This document shows, one piece after another, positions 56,166 to 64,000 of a stretch of DNA of 64,000 bases. The position numbers were made by a program, and so were the translations under genes. This stretch comes from Clostridiales bacterium (GTDB lineage Bacteria > Bacillota > Clostridia > Clostridiales > Clostridiaceae), in contig JAAYPK010000082.1 of NCBI GenBank assembly GCA_012519845.1, positions 1 to 64,000 of the forward strand, read 5' to 3'. Position 1 is the first letter of the stretch. Each line of letters starts with the position of its first letter. Under the pieces are notes generated by a model. The model searched no databases. It was given only the letters and a program-made list of their open reading frames with translations, and was not told the DNA's origin.

Positions 56166-56214
56166 TAAAAAGAGCTATGGCTTACAGAATTATATCTGTT
56201 AAAGCCATAGCTTT
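56166..56214. terminator. Bidirectional terminator between the 128-aa gene and aspA
   Basis: Stem AGCTATGGCTT-ACAG / CTGT-TAAAGCCATAGCT with a small bulge. Minus-strand side is followed by CTTTTTA, plus-strand side by TTAATAAT. Confidence 0.75.
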
Positions 56215-56228
56215 AATAATGCTATTTT

Positions 56229-57638
56229 TTAAATAGCAGAAAGGGTGTCATTATTAATAGTAAGTACTTCAGTAAGTTTATATGGATCTAATATTCTATC
56301 AATATCCTTTTCATCTATTAAACCTTCTTTTAGAATTAATTCCTTAACTGGAACATTTGTTTTTAATGATTTTTTAGCAATTTCAGAGGATTTTTTATAT
56401 CCGATGTATGGACATAGTGCTGTAACTATTCCTACACTTGAATTAACTAAATCTTCACAACGTTTGTCATTTGCAGTAATTCCTAATATACAATTATCAG
56501 TAAATGTTTTTACTGCACCTGTTAATGTTTCAATAGATTCAAATATATTATAAAATAGAACTGGTTCAAAGGCATTTAGTTCCAATTGACCGGCTTCAGC
56601 AGCCATGGTAATAGTTGCATCATTACCTATAATATTAAAAGCAACTTGAGATACAACTTCTGGTATAACAGGATTTATTTTACCAGGCATTATTGAAGAA
56701 CCATTTTGCATAGGAGGAAGGTTGATTTCTCCAAAACCTGTTTTTGGTCCACTTGACAATAATCTTAAATCATTAGCAATTTTAGAAAGATCAACTGCAC
56801 AAGTTTTTAAAGCACTTGAAACAGAAACAAAGCTATCTAAATTTTGTGTGGCATCTATTAAGTCATCTGCCTGTATTAATCTTTCATTAGTTACAGCTTG
56901 CAAAGTTCTAGTTATATTATTTAGATAGTATTCAGATACATTAATAGAAGTTCCAACTGCAGTTCCACCAATATTTATTACTCTAATTTCATCTTGAACT
57001 TTTGTTAGTCTTATAATATCTCTTTTAATAACAGATGCATATGCATTAAAACATTGACCTAATCTTATAGGGACAGCATCTTGCAATTGAGTTCTTCCCA
57101 TTTTAATAATATTGTCGAATTGAATTGCTTTACTTGTTAAAGCTCGTTCTAATCTTTTTAATTCCTTTATAGCTTTTGGCATTAATTTTAGTATAGTAAG
57201 CTTCCCAGCAGTAGGGAATACATCATTTGTTGATTGACACATATTAACATGATCATTTGGGTGAACAATGGAATAATCACCTTTATTTCCATTTAAGAAT
57301 TCTATAGCTCTATTAGCAATCACTTCGTTAGCGTTCATATTTGCTGAAGTTCCAGCTCCTCCTTGAATTGGATCAACAATAAACTGGTTATGTAATTCAC
57401 CTTTAATTATTTCATTACAAGCCTGTATTATAGCGTTTCCTATATTTTCATCAAGGTTTTTAGACTCCATATTTGTAATAGCAGCTGCTTTTTTTATTTC
57501 ACATAAACTAACTATTAAATTTTCATTCATTTTTCTACCTGTAATATGAAAATTCTTATTTGCCCTTAATGATTGAACTCCATAATAAGCATCATCTGGT
57601 ACATTCATATTTCCAATTGAATCATTTTCTAACCTCAT
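56229..57638 (-). CDS. aspA: Aspartate ammonia-lyase
   Basis: Deaminates aspartate to fumarate and ammonia. The start is ATG 57638 (MRLENDSIGNMNVPDDAYYGVQS), 10 bases after AAGGTGGG; the in-frame GTG at 57650 is inside that site. The superfamily signature GSSIMPGKINPVIPE is intact, as are TSANMNANEVIANRA and MGRTQLQDAVPIRLGQ. YYGVQSLRANKNFHITG favours aspartase over fumarase. The 469 aa length is normal. It is divergent from an Lrp/AsnC-type regulator at 58009, which may control it. Confidence 0.92.
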   Translation of the reverse strand: MRLENDSIGNMNVPDDAYYGVQSLRANKNFHITGRKMNENLIVSLCEIKKAAAITNMESKNLDENIGNAIIQACNEIIKGELHNQFIVDPIQGGAGTSANMNANEVIANRAIEFLNGNKGDYSIVHPNDHVNMCQSTNDVFPTAGKLTILKLMPKAIKELKRLERALTSKAIQFDNIIKMGRTQLQDAVPIRLGQCFNAYASVIKRDIIRLTKVQDEIRVINIGGTAVGTSINVSEYYLNNITRTLQAVTNERLIQADDLIDATQNLDSFVSVSSALKTCAVDLSKIANDLRLLSSGPKTGFGEINLPPMQNGSSIMPGKINPVIPEVVSQVAFNIIGNDATITMAAEAGQLELNAFEPVLFYNIFESIETLTGAVKTFTDNCILGITANDKRCEDLVNSSVGIVTALCPYIGYKKSSEIAKKSLKTNVPVKELILKEGLIDEKDIDRILDPYKLTEVLTINNDTLSAI

Positions 57639-57891
57639 TGTTAATCCCACCTTACATTTATTAATGATTTTTTCTATGTTTTGAGGTTATCACTTAAAAA
57701 TTAATAAGTAAATAACATTTGGAAATATGTGAAAAAATAGTGGGAAATTGCGTTTTTTACTTTAAATAAATAAACAAATCATATTTAAAGTATTAGAAAA
57801 TGAAGCATAAAAGTATTTTAGGAAAATAGTTTATTTTATTATGAATTTCATGTAAATACTTAATAAATTTACGTATAAGGTATTTTATTCC

Positions 57892-57920
57892 TTGAAATAT
57901 CCTTACTAATAATGTATTAT
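57892..57920 (+). promoter_or_regulatory. Sigma-A promoter of the Lrp-type gene
   Basis: TTGAAA, a 17-base spacer, TATTAT, predicted start near 57927. In the 370-base gap 57639-58008 this and the hairpin after it are the only structures I could read; the part next to aspA is plain A/T-rich. Confidence 0.6.
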
Positions 57921-57928
57921 ATTAATAT

Positions 57929-57978
57929 AAGCAAAGGAGCTTATACCGTAAAAGGTATATTTTTCTTTGCTTTTTTTT
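57929..57978 (+). promoter_or_regulatory. Leader terminator upstream of the Lrp-type gene
   Basis: Outer stem AAGCAAAG / CTTTGCTT, inner hairpin TATACC / GGTATA, then a run of eight T. It starts at or 2 bases after the predicted transcription start, so it would stop transcription before the gene unless read through. No upstream plus-strand gene needs it. Confidence 0.6.
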
Positions 57979-58008
57979 ATATTCTAATTAATAAAGGAAG
58001 GGAATAAT

Positions 58009-58470
58009 ATGGGGTGTATAGAAAAATTAGATAAAATTGATTTAAGAATAATTCATTTATTACAAGAAAATGCAAGGTATCCATTGAAATATTTAGCAGA
58101 GCAAGTATATTTATCAACTCCTGCAGTATCATCTAGGATAGAAAAGCTTGAATCTGCAGGAATAATAAAGGGATATACCGCTCAAATTGATAATTTCAAA
58201 TTAGGATTTAATATCACAGCATTTATTAATTTAGAAGTTTCGCCAAAAGAGAAGGAAGTTTTTTATCCTTTTATAAATGAATGTCCTAATGTAATAGAAT
58301 GTAATTGTGTTACAGGAAAATATTCAATGTTAATTAAAGTAGCTTTTCATTCCACAATGGAGCTTGATGCTTTTATTGGCAAATTACAAAAATTCGGAGT
58401 TACAGAAACACAAATTGTTTTTTCTACAGCTGTGGAGCATAGAAATGTGAATTTAGATAAAATTAAATAG
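58009..58470 (+). CDS. Lrp/AsnC-family regulator
   Basis: The product (153 aa) has the N-terminal winged helix (LDKIDLRIIHLLQENARYPLKYLAEQVYLSTPAVSSRIEKLESAGIIKGY) and the C-terminal RAM ligand-binding domain (NITAFINLEVSPKEKEV through CNCVTGKYSMLIKVAF). It should bind an amino acid or related effector. The divergent aspA gene is the natural candidate target. The ATG follows GGAAGGGAA. Its leader holds a terminator-like hairpin (57929-57978). Confidence 0.9.
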   Translation: MGCIEKLDKIDLRIIHLLQENARYPLKYLAEQVYLSTPAVSSRIEKLESAGIIKGYTAQIDNFKLGFNITAFINLEVSPKEKEVFYPFINECPNVIECNCVTGKYSMLIKVAFHSTMELDAFIGKLQKFGVTETQIVFSTAVEHRNVNLDKIK

Positions 58471-58553
58471 AATTCATCCTTTATTTACTAATTTTACTAG
58501 CTAGTGTATTATATAATTATACAAATAAGTTAATTTTTGAAAGGAAAAGTTAT

Positions 58554-60023
58554 ATGAATAAGGGATTTACTAAGCTAGGCTATTTAATGGATTTAGTTAA
58601 AATTACAGGAAAAGAATTATCGGAAAAAATAAATATTGATAATACAACAATTAGCAAATGGAAAAACAACCAACGTAAAATAAATCCTCGTTCAGAGTAT
58701 CCAAGGACTTTAGCAAAATTTTTTTTAGAAGATGAATTTGAACTACAAAGAAATCAAATAATTAATATTTTAAGTAATTATAAAGCAGGAATAAACGTTG
58801 AATCAAAGGAACAGTTAATCGAAACATTGTCTATGTGGCTTGTTGATAACAAAAGCGAAATTCAAGAAGAGGAATATAGCGAAAAGAACTATTCCTATAG
58901 AGCTTTAATAGATATATTTGTTGGGGAGTTAGGGTGGAATGAGGCTTTTGAAGAATTTTGGAAGTATACTTCTAATATTATTCCTGGACAAGACATATTA
59001 ATTGGTGATTTTGGTAATGTTAACTGGAATGAAAATGATGAAATTTTAATTAATAAAGCCATTAAACAAATACATAATACTCTAGCCCTTGGTAATAAAG
59101 TTAGAATAATAGATAGAATTACTGGTGATTATAAACCTTACCAATTAATGCTTAAGTGGTTGCCTATATATTTATCAGAAGGTGTCGAAATACGGTATTT
59201 TGAAGAAAAGGATTCTATTTTTAATAAGATAGGTATTTGTTGTGTGAAAAATCAAATAGCTTTAATTGGTAAGAAAATAAGTTACTCTAACGAGAAATAT
59301 TTAAGTACAATATATAAAAATAAAGAATGTGTTGATTATTACTGTGATTTAATGGATGAAGTTTTTAAGAAATCTAGAAAATTAATAGAAATAATAAATT
59401 ATTCTGATGTATTTACAATTTTAGAATTGTTAGAAGGATCATTAAGAACCTATCAAATTACATATTTATTAAACAATATGCCAACCTTTAGAAATATGCC
59501 ATTAAGTTTATTAGAAAACATATTGAAAGAAAATGAAGTAGAAGATGAAAAAAGAAAAATATGCATTGAAGCTTATAAAAAAGGAAGAGAATTAAGAAAT
59601 AGGTGTAATTATAGACAAATATATAATTTAGATTCTTTAGAGAAAAACATTGATAAAGACTATATTGTTGATTACGATTTATCTAAAATAATTGGAAAAG
59701 AAATAAGAATTTCTAATAAGAATTATAAAAAACAACTAGAATATATTATGAAAAATACAACTACAGATAATTACCAGATAGCTCTTGTTTCATTTTCTAA
59801 TGAACAACTGTTAAAGGAAACAACAGATATGATTGTTCAGGAAGATAGTATACTTTTAGCCTGGGATGCTACAAAATATGAAAGACGAATGTACTGTAAA
59901 GAGTTAACTATTGTTGGTGGATTTTTTGAGTATATGGAAGAGGTTTGGAATAACATTCCTTTAGTATGTAGAAATGATAATTGGTTCAGAAAACAGATAA
60001 AAAGAATCTTAGACAAAAAGTAG
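58554..60023 (+). CDS. HTH regulator of the eut genes, 489 aa
   Basis: Residues 8-50 (LGYLMDLVKITGKELSEKIN then IDNTTISKWKNNQRKI) form an XRE-like helix-turn-helix. The remaining 430 residues are helical and not recognised; they show no membrane segment or kinase or ATPase motif. Clostridial ethanolamine operons are usually driven by the EutV/EutW two-component antiterminator system; none is seen here, and this gene lies 37 bases before eutA. I infer a dedicated one-component regulator for the small eut operon, with an unknown ligand domain. ATG follows GAAAGGAAAAG. Confidence 0.6.
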   Translation: MNKGFTKLGYLMDLVKITGKELSEKINIDNTTISKWKNNQRKINPRSEYPRTLAKFFLEDEFELQRNQIINILSNYKAGINVESKEQLIETLSMWLVDNKSEIQEEEYSEKNYSYRALIDIFVGELGWNEAFEEFWKYTSNIIPGQDILIGDFGNVNWNENDEILINKAIKQIHNTLALGNKVRIIDRITGDYKPYQLMLKWLPIYLSEGVEIRYFEEKDSIFNKIGICCVKNQIALIGKKISYSNEKYLSTIYKNKECVDYYCDLMDEVFKKSRKLIEIINYSDVFTILELLEGSLRTYQITYLLNNMPTFRNMPLSLLENILKENEVEDEKRKICIEAYKKGRELRNRCNYRQIYNLDSLEKNIDKDYIVDYDLSKIIGKEIRISNKNYKKQLEYIMKNTTTDNYQIALVSFSNEQLLKETTDMIVQEDSILLAWDATKYERRMYCKELTIVGGFFEYMEEVWNNIPLVCRNDNWFRKQIKRILDKK

Positions 60024-60060
60024 ATATATATTAGTACATTGTTTTTTTAGGAGGGAGAGT

Positions 60061-61479
60061 GTGGAAGAATACATATATAGTGTAGGAATAGACATAGGTA
60101 CATCAACTACTCAAATAATATTTAGTAAAATGTTAATTAACAATGTTTCTGGATTTGGATGTGTCCCAAAGGTAGAAATAGTATCAAAAGAAGTAATTTA
60201 TAAGAGCCCTATATATTTCACTCCCTTATTATCAGAAGAGGAAATTGATGGAGAAAAAGTTAGGGAAATTATAGAGGCTGAATATATAAAGTCAAAAATT
60301 TACAGGGGAGATTTGACCTCTGGAGCGGTAATAATTACAGGGGAAACATCAAGAAAAAGAAATGCAAGAGATGTAGTTAATGCCATTTCTAATATAGCTG
60401 GAGATTTTGTTGTAGCAACAGCAGGACCAGATTTGGAATCAATACTTGCAGGAAAAGGTTCTGGAGCTTCAAGGTTATCAGAAGAAAAAAATAGAATAGT
60501 TGCCAATTTAGATATTGGAGGAGGGACAACAAATATCTGTTATTTTAAAAATGGAGAAGTAATTGATACTGCATGTTTAGATATTGGAGGAAGAATTTTA
60601 AAAGTCCATAATAATAAAATAACTTATATATCTAAAAAACTACAGAAGCTTATGAGTAATTACAACTTAAACTTAAAGGTTGGAGATGAAATTAACAATA
60701 GGATTTCAACCTATATTTCAAAGGAGTTAAGTAGGATTTTGGAAGAAGCTGTAGGTCTTACTAATAAAAGTGATGATTTAGATTTTATGATTACAAATCA
60801 TGGAATTACTTGCGAAAGTAAAGCAGATATATTTACTTTTTCTGGAGGGGTAGCCGATTGTGTATATAATGAAGAAATAGAAGGATATCCATATGATGAT
60901 ATAGGAGTATTTCTTGGAAAAGGTATAAGAAATTCAAAATTTTTTAAAAATGGAAAAGTAGAAAAAGCAAATGAGACTATGAGAGCAACAGTAATTGGAG
61001 CAGGAAATTACAGTATGAATGTTTCTGGAAGTACAATAGAGTATAGGAATTGTAATTTTCCATATAGAAATATACCGGTTATTAAAATTACTTTAGAAAA
61101 ATCTGAAGATATAAGTGAGCTTCATAGAAATATTTCAAAATCCATAAAAAAGTATTGTGAGGATGAAATAACTCAGATTGCTATTTCTTTTAAGGGTCTT
61201 CCTTGCCCTTCATATATTGAAATTAAAGAAATAGCAAAAGAAATAGTATTAGGTGTACAGTGTAATTTAAACAAAAATAAAACTCTTATTATAGTTGTAG
61301 AAACTGACATTTCAAAGGCTTTAGGACAAGCTATAAAAAGAATAATTGGTAAAGATGAAGCCCTTTTATGCATTGATGGAATAAGTTGTAATACTGGAGA
61401 TTATATTGACATAGGAGAACCAATGGCAAATGGAAGTATTGTCCCAGTGGTAGTAAAAACTTTGATATTTTCAAATTAA
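60061..61479 (+). CDS. eutA: Ethanolamine ammonia-lyase reactivating factor
   Basis: Chaperone that exchanges damaged B12 cofactor in ethanolamine ammonia-lyase. It starts at GTG 60061 with GGAGGGAG just before. The Hsp70-like actin fold is evident: VGIDIGTSTTQIIFSK, VITGETSRKRNARDV, NLDIGGGTTNICYFKNGEV and FSGGVADCVY. The 472 aa length is normal. It is followed 17 bases later by eutB. Confidence 0.93.
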   Translation: MEEYIYSVGIDIGTSTTQIIFSKMLINNVSGFGCVPKVEIVSKEVIYKSPIYFTPLLSEEEIDGEKVREIIEAEYIKSKIYRGDLTSGAVIITGETSRKRNARDVVNAISNIAGDFVVATAGPDLESILAGKGSGASRLSEEKNRIVANLDIGGGTTNICYFKNGEVIDTACLDIGGRILKVHNNKITYISKKLQKLMSNYNLNLKVGDEINNRISTYISKELSRILEEAVGLTNKSDDLDFMITNHGITCESKADIFTFSGGVADCVYNEEIEGYPYDDIGVFLGKGIRNSKFFKNGKVEKANETMRATVIGAGNYSMNVSGSTIEYRNCNFPYRNIPVIKITLEKSEDISELHRNISKSIKKYCEDEITQIAISFKGLPCPSYIEIKEIAKEIVLGVQCNLNKNKTLIIVVETDISKALGQAIKRIIGKDEALLCIDGISCNTGDYIDIGEPMANGSIVPVVVKTLIFSN

Positions 61480-61496
61480 GTTGAGGTGCATGTAAT

Positions 61497-62858
61497 ATGA
61501 ATTTAAAAACAATTTTATATGGGAAAACATACAAATTTAATAGTGCGCAGGAAGTAATGTGTAAAGCTAGTGAACTAAAATCGGGAGATGTCTTAGCAAA
61601 TGTTTCCGCAGCAGATACAAAAGAAAGAATAGCTGCAAAAGTTGTTTTAAGTGATTTAACAGTGCAGGATATAAGGGAAAATCCTGCTGTAGATTACGAT
61701 AAGGATGAAGTAACTAGAGTAATTCAAGATGATTTAAATATTAATATTTATAATGAGATAAAAGGATATACAATAGGAGAACTTAGAGAATTAATATTAG
61801 ATAATAATACTACATCTGAAATTCTTTTACGATTATCAAAAGGAATGACAAGTGAAGTAATTGCAGCAGTTTCAAAAATAATGGGTAATTTAGATTTAAT
61901 ATATGCATCAAAAAAATTTAAAATAACATCCCATTGTAATACAACATTAGGAATAAATAATACTTTTTCTTCAAGGCTTCAGCCAAATCATCCAACAGAT
62001 GATGTTAAAGGTGTGACTGCATCTTTATTGGAAGGGTTAAGTTATGGAGTTGGAGATGCATTAATTGGATTAAATCCAGCAATAGATACAGTAGATAGTG
62101 TTACTAGAATTTTGAATTTATTTCAAGAAGTAAAAGAAAAATAAAAAATACCAACTCAAAATTGTGTTCTTTCTCATGTTACTACTCAAATTGAAGCTAT
62201 TAAGAAAGGTGCTCCTGCGGATTTATGTTTTCAATCTATAGCAGGATCACAAATTGCATGTGAGGCCTTTGGAATTAATGTGAAAATGTTAGAGGAAGCA
62301 AATGAGTTAATGAAAACTAATGGAACTTCTACAGGACCTAATTATATGTATTTTGAAACAGGGCAAGGTTCAGAATTATCTTCTTCAGGTCATAATAACT
62401 GGGATCAACAAACTATGGAAAGTAGATGTTATGGGCTTGCAAGACATTTTAACCCTTATTTAGTTAATACTGTAGTTGGGTTTATTGGTCCAGAATATAT
62501 ATATGACTCTAAACAACTAATAAGAGCTGGTCTTGAAGATAATTTTTGTGGTCACATGCATGGACTGCCAATGGGATGTGATGTTTGCTATACCAATCAT
62601 ATGCAAGCAGACCAAAATGATGTTGAGAATTTAGCAGTTCTTTTAGCAAATGCTGGATGTCACTATATAATGGGGTTACCTCATGGAGATGATGTAATGT
62701 TAATGTATCAGTCAACAGGATTTCAAGATGTGGCAGCATTAAGAGAATTACTTAGGTTAGAACCAAGTCCAGAATTCAAGTTATGGCTTGAAAAATGGGG
62801 AATATGGCAAGATGGAAAAATAGGTCCAAATGCTGGAGATCCTACAATATTTTTATAG
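61497..62858 (+). pseudogene. eutB: Ethanolamine ammonia-lyase large subunit with one in-frame stop
   Basis: The frame from ATG 61497 runs 215 codons to a TAA at 62142-62144 and then continues, in the same frame and without gap, to TAG at 62858. The total of 453 codons equals the family's usual length. The junction reads NLFQEVKEK-stop-KIPTQNCVLSHVTTQ; EutB proteins have a residue, usually Tyr, there, so TAT or TAC to TAA is the simplest cause. Both halves keep family blocks (VSAADTKERIAAKVVL, LEGLSYGVGDALIGLNP, MYFETGQGSELS, LPMGCDVCYTNHMQADQND). If no readthrough occurs the enzyme is dead: the product would lack the barrel's second half. A sequencing error is possible. Confidence 0.88.
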
Positions 62859-62868
62859 GAGGGGTATT

Positions 62869-63576
62869 ATGTATAAAGATATGGAAGGGTTAAAAGTACT
62901 TAAAAATTCTACTCCAGCTAGAATTGCATCAGGGCATGCTGGAGCAAGATATTGTACAAAATCCTATTTAAAATTTAGAGCTGATCAGGCACAGGCACAG
63001 GATGCTGTGTTTTCTGAAGTAGATGAGAATGTAGTTAAGGATTTAGGATTATTTGAAGTTAGAACAAAGTGCAGAGATAAATATGAAATGTTAACTAGAC
63101 CTGATTTAGGAAGATTATTTGATGAAGAAACTAAATCATTAATTAAAGAAAAATGTTTAAATAATCCTACTGTTCAAATTTATTGTGGTGATGGATTATG
63201 CTCTCCATCAATAAAAGCAAATGTTAAGGATTTACTTCCTGCAATTACAGAAGCTTTAGAAGATGAAGGAATAATTGTAGGTACTCCTTTTTTTGTAAGG
63301 TATTGCAGAGTAAATACAGCAAGAACTATTTCTACTCTTCTTAATGCAGAGGTTACATGTGTTTTAATTGGTGAGAGACCAGGATTAATAACCTCTGAAA
63401 GTATGTCTGCATATATTGCATACAAAGCACATGAAGATATGCAAGAATCTGAATACACAGTAGTATCCAATATAAGTAAGCATGGAATACCACCAGTTGA
63501 AGCAGCTGCTCATATAGTAAATATAATTAAAGCAATGCTAGAACAAAAAATTAGTGGAATAGGACTTAAAATATAA
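62869..63576 (+). CDS. eutC: Ethanolamine ammonia-lyase small subunit
   Basis: B12-binding small subunit partner of EutB. ATG 62869 follows AGGAGGGG; the frame is open 39 bases upstream but lacks a site. The text NSTPARIASGHAGARYCTKSYLKFRADQAQAQDAV is the conserved N-terminal block, followed by DGLCSPSIKAN, FVRYCRVN and LIGERPGLITSESMSAYI. At 235 aa it is shorter than the enteric form because the non-conserved N-terminal lead is absent. It is intact, although eutB is interrupted. No microcompartment genes follow. Confidence 0.93.
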   Translation: MYKDMEGLKVLKNSTPARIASGHAGARYCTKSYLKFRADQAQAQDAVFSEVDENVVKDLGLFEVRTKCRDKYEMLTRPDLGRLFDEETKSLIKEKCLNNPTVQIYCGDGLCSPSIKANVKDLLPAITEALEDEGIIVGTPFFVRYCRVNTARTISTLLNAEVTCVLIGERPGLITSESMSAYIAYKAHEDMQESEYTVVSNISKHGIPPVEAAAHIVNIIKAMLEQKISGIGLKI

Positions 63577-63666
63577 TAAAGATAAATTGTTAATTTTCCC
63601 TAAATGTATTATATACAAATATATTTGCTATATAATATAATTAAAGTTATTTGTTAGGAGGATACA

Positions 63667-64000
63667 ATGTTAAAGATAACTAACTTTAGTAAAACTTATA
63701 ATGGAAGTAAGGCTGCTGTAGACAATTTATCTTTAGAAGTGGAAGAAGGGGATATATACGGATTTATAGGTCATAATGGTGCAGGGAAAACTACAACAAT
63801 AAAAGCAATAGTAGGTATTATTGATTTTGATAAAGGAGATATAGAAATTGATGGTAGCTCAATTTTAACTAATAGTATTGAATGTAAAAGGAAAATATCA
63901 TATATACCTGATAATCCTGATTTATATGAATATTTAACTGGAATTCAATATTTGAATTTTATTTCAGATATTTATAAGGTTAATAAAACGGAGAGAAAAG
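63667..64000 (+). CDS. ABC transporter ATP-binding protein, 3' end cut by window
   Basis: ATG 63667 follows TTAGGAGGATAC. The frame stays open to the window edge (111 codons). It has MLKITNFSKTYNGSKAAVDN at the start and Walker A FIGHNGAGKTTTIKAIVGI, then ISYIPDNPDLYEYLTGIQYL, where the Q-loop Gln is replaced by a Pro-Asp pair as in some BcrA-like exporters. The signature and Walker B lie outside the window. Probably an ABC-2 type drug or peptide exporter subunit. Confidence 0.9.
   Translation, partial: MLKITNFSKTYNGSKAAVDNLSLEVEEGDIYGFIGHNGAGKTTTIKAIVGIIDFDKGDIEIDGSSILTNSIECKRKISYIPDNPDLYEYLTGIQYLNFISDIYKVNKTERK

Overview
The window is strongly AT-rich, densely coding DNA from a spore-forming Clostridium of the sensu stricto (cluster I) type. 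The codon use, the AAGGAG-type ribosome binding sites, the clostridial gene order and the sporulation-linked genes (BofC-like, YtvI-like, CotF-like coat proteins, a spore-type Mn catalase) all point that way. I cannot name the species. I saw no rRNA, tRNA, CRISPR array or insertion sequence. The window cuts a gene at each edge: a pseudokinase on the left and an ABC transporter ATPase on the right.

Layout. 0-5.7 kb is accessory: a membrane-anchored kinase-like protein with a broken active site, an unknown protein, a candidate RiPP cassette (a 45-residue Cys-rich precursor overlapping a radical SAM/SPASM maturase), a second radical SAM protein and an L,D-transpeptidase. 5.9-8.9 kb is the de novo NAD operon nadA-nadB-nadC (minus strand), with a good promoter and a palindromic candidate operator. 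9.0-26.1 kb is a conserved housekeeping block with the Bacillus/Clostridium order bofC-ruvA-ruvB-queA-tgt-yajC-(membrane protein)-secDF-(recJ position)-apt-rel-dtd-MBL hydrolase-hemZ-hisS-aspS. At the recJ position sits a short, catalytically degenerate RecJ-like protein. 26.2-32.1 kb holds a YhgE/Pip membrane protein, a YdcF/SanA-like protein, a small unknown, and a minus-strand operon of patatin phospholipase, DUF5685 protein and J-like protein. 32.2-48.2 kb holds single genes: a CmpB-type membrane protein, a Suv3-like helicase, a ZIP transporter, YtvI, homoserine dehydrogenase, a GGDEF-EAL protein, an AbgT transporter, pullulanase, a phosphoesterase, an SseB-like protein and a chemoreceptor. 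48.3-51.0 kb is a spore-coat/Mn-catalase cluster followed by a decayed amidase and small-gene debris. 51.0-58.5 kb holds pyruvate formate-lyase, a divergent guanylate kinase, citrate synthase, an unknown protein and aspartate ammonia-lyase, with an Lrp-type regulator divergent from the last. 58.5-63.6 kb is a minimal ethanolamine ammonia-lyase operon (HTH regulator, eutA, eutB, eutC) in which eutB carries one in-frame TAA in an otherwise full-length frame. The window ends in an ABC transporter ATPase.

Most transcription units end in clear intrinsic terminators, listed below. Several leaders carry hairpins directly after a recognisable promoter (rel, the Lrp gene) or over a ribosome binding site (the gene after yajC), which suggests RNA-level control. 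The best candidates for new biology are the Cys-rich peptide/radical SAM pair at 1.7-3.0 kb, the interrupted eutB, the degenerate RecJ-like protein, and the patatin-DUF5685-J-like operon. All functions are assigned from motifs and family knowledge only; no search was run.
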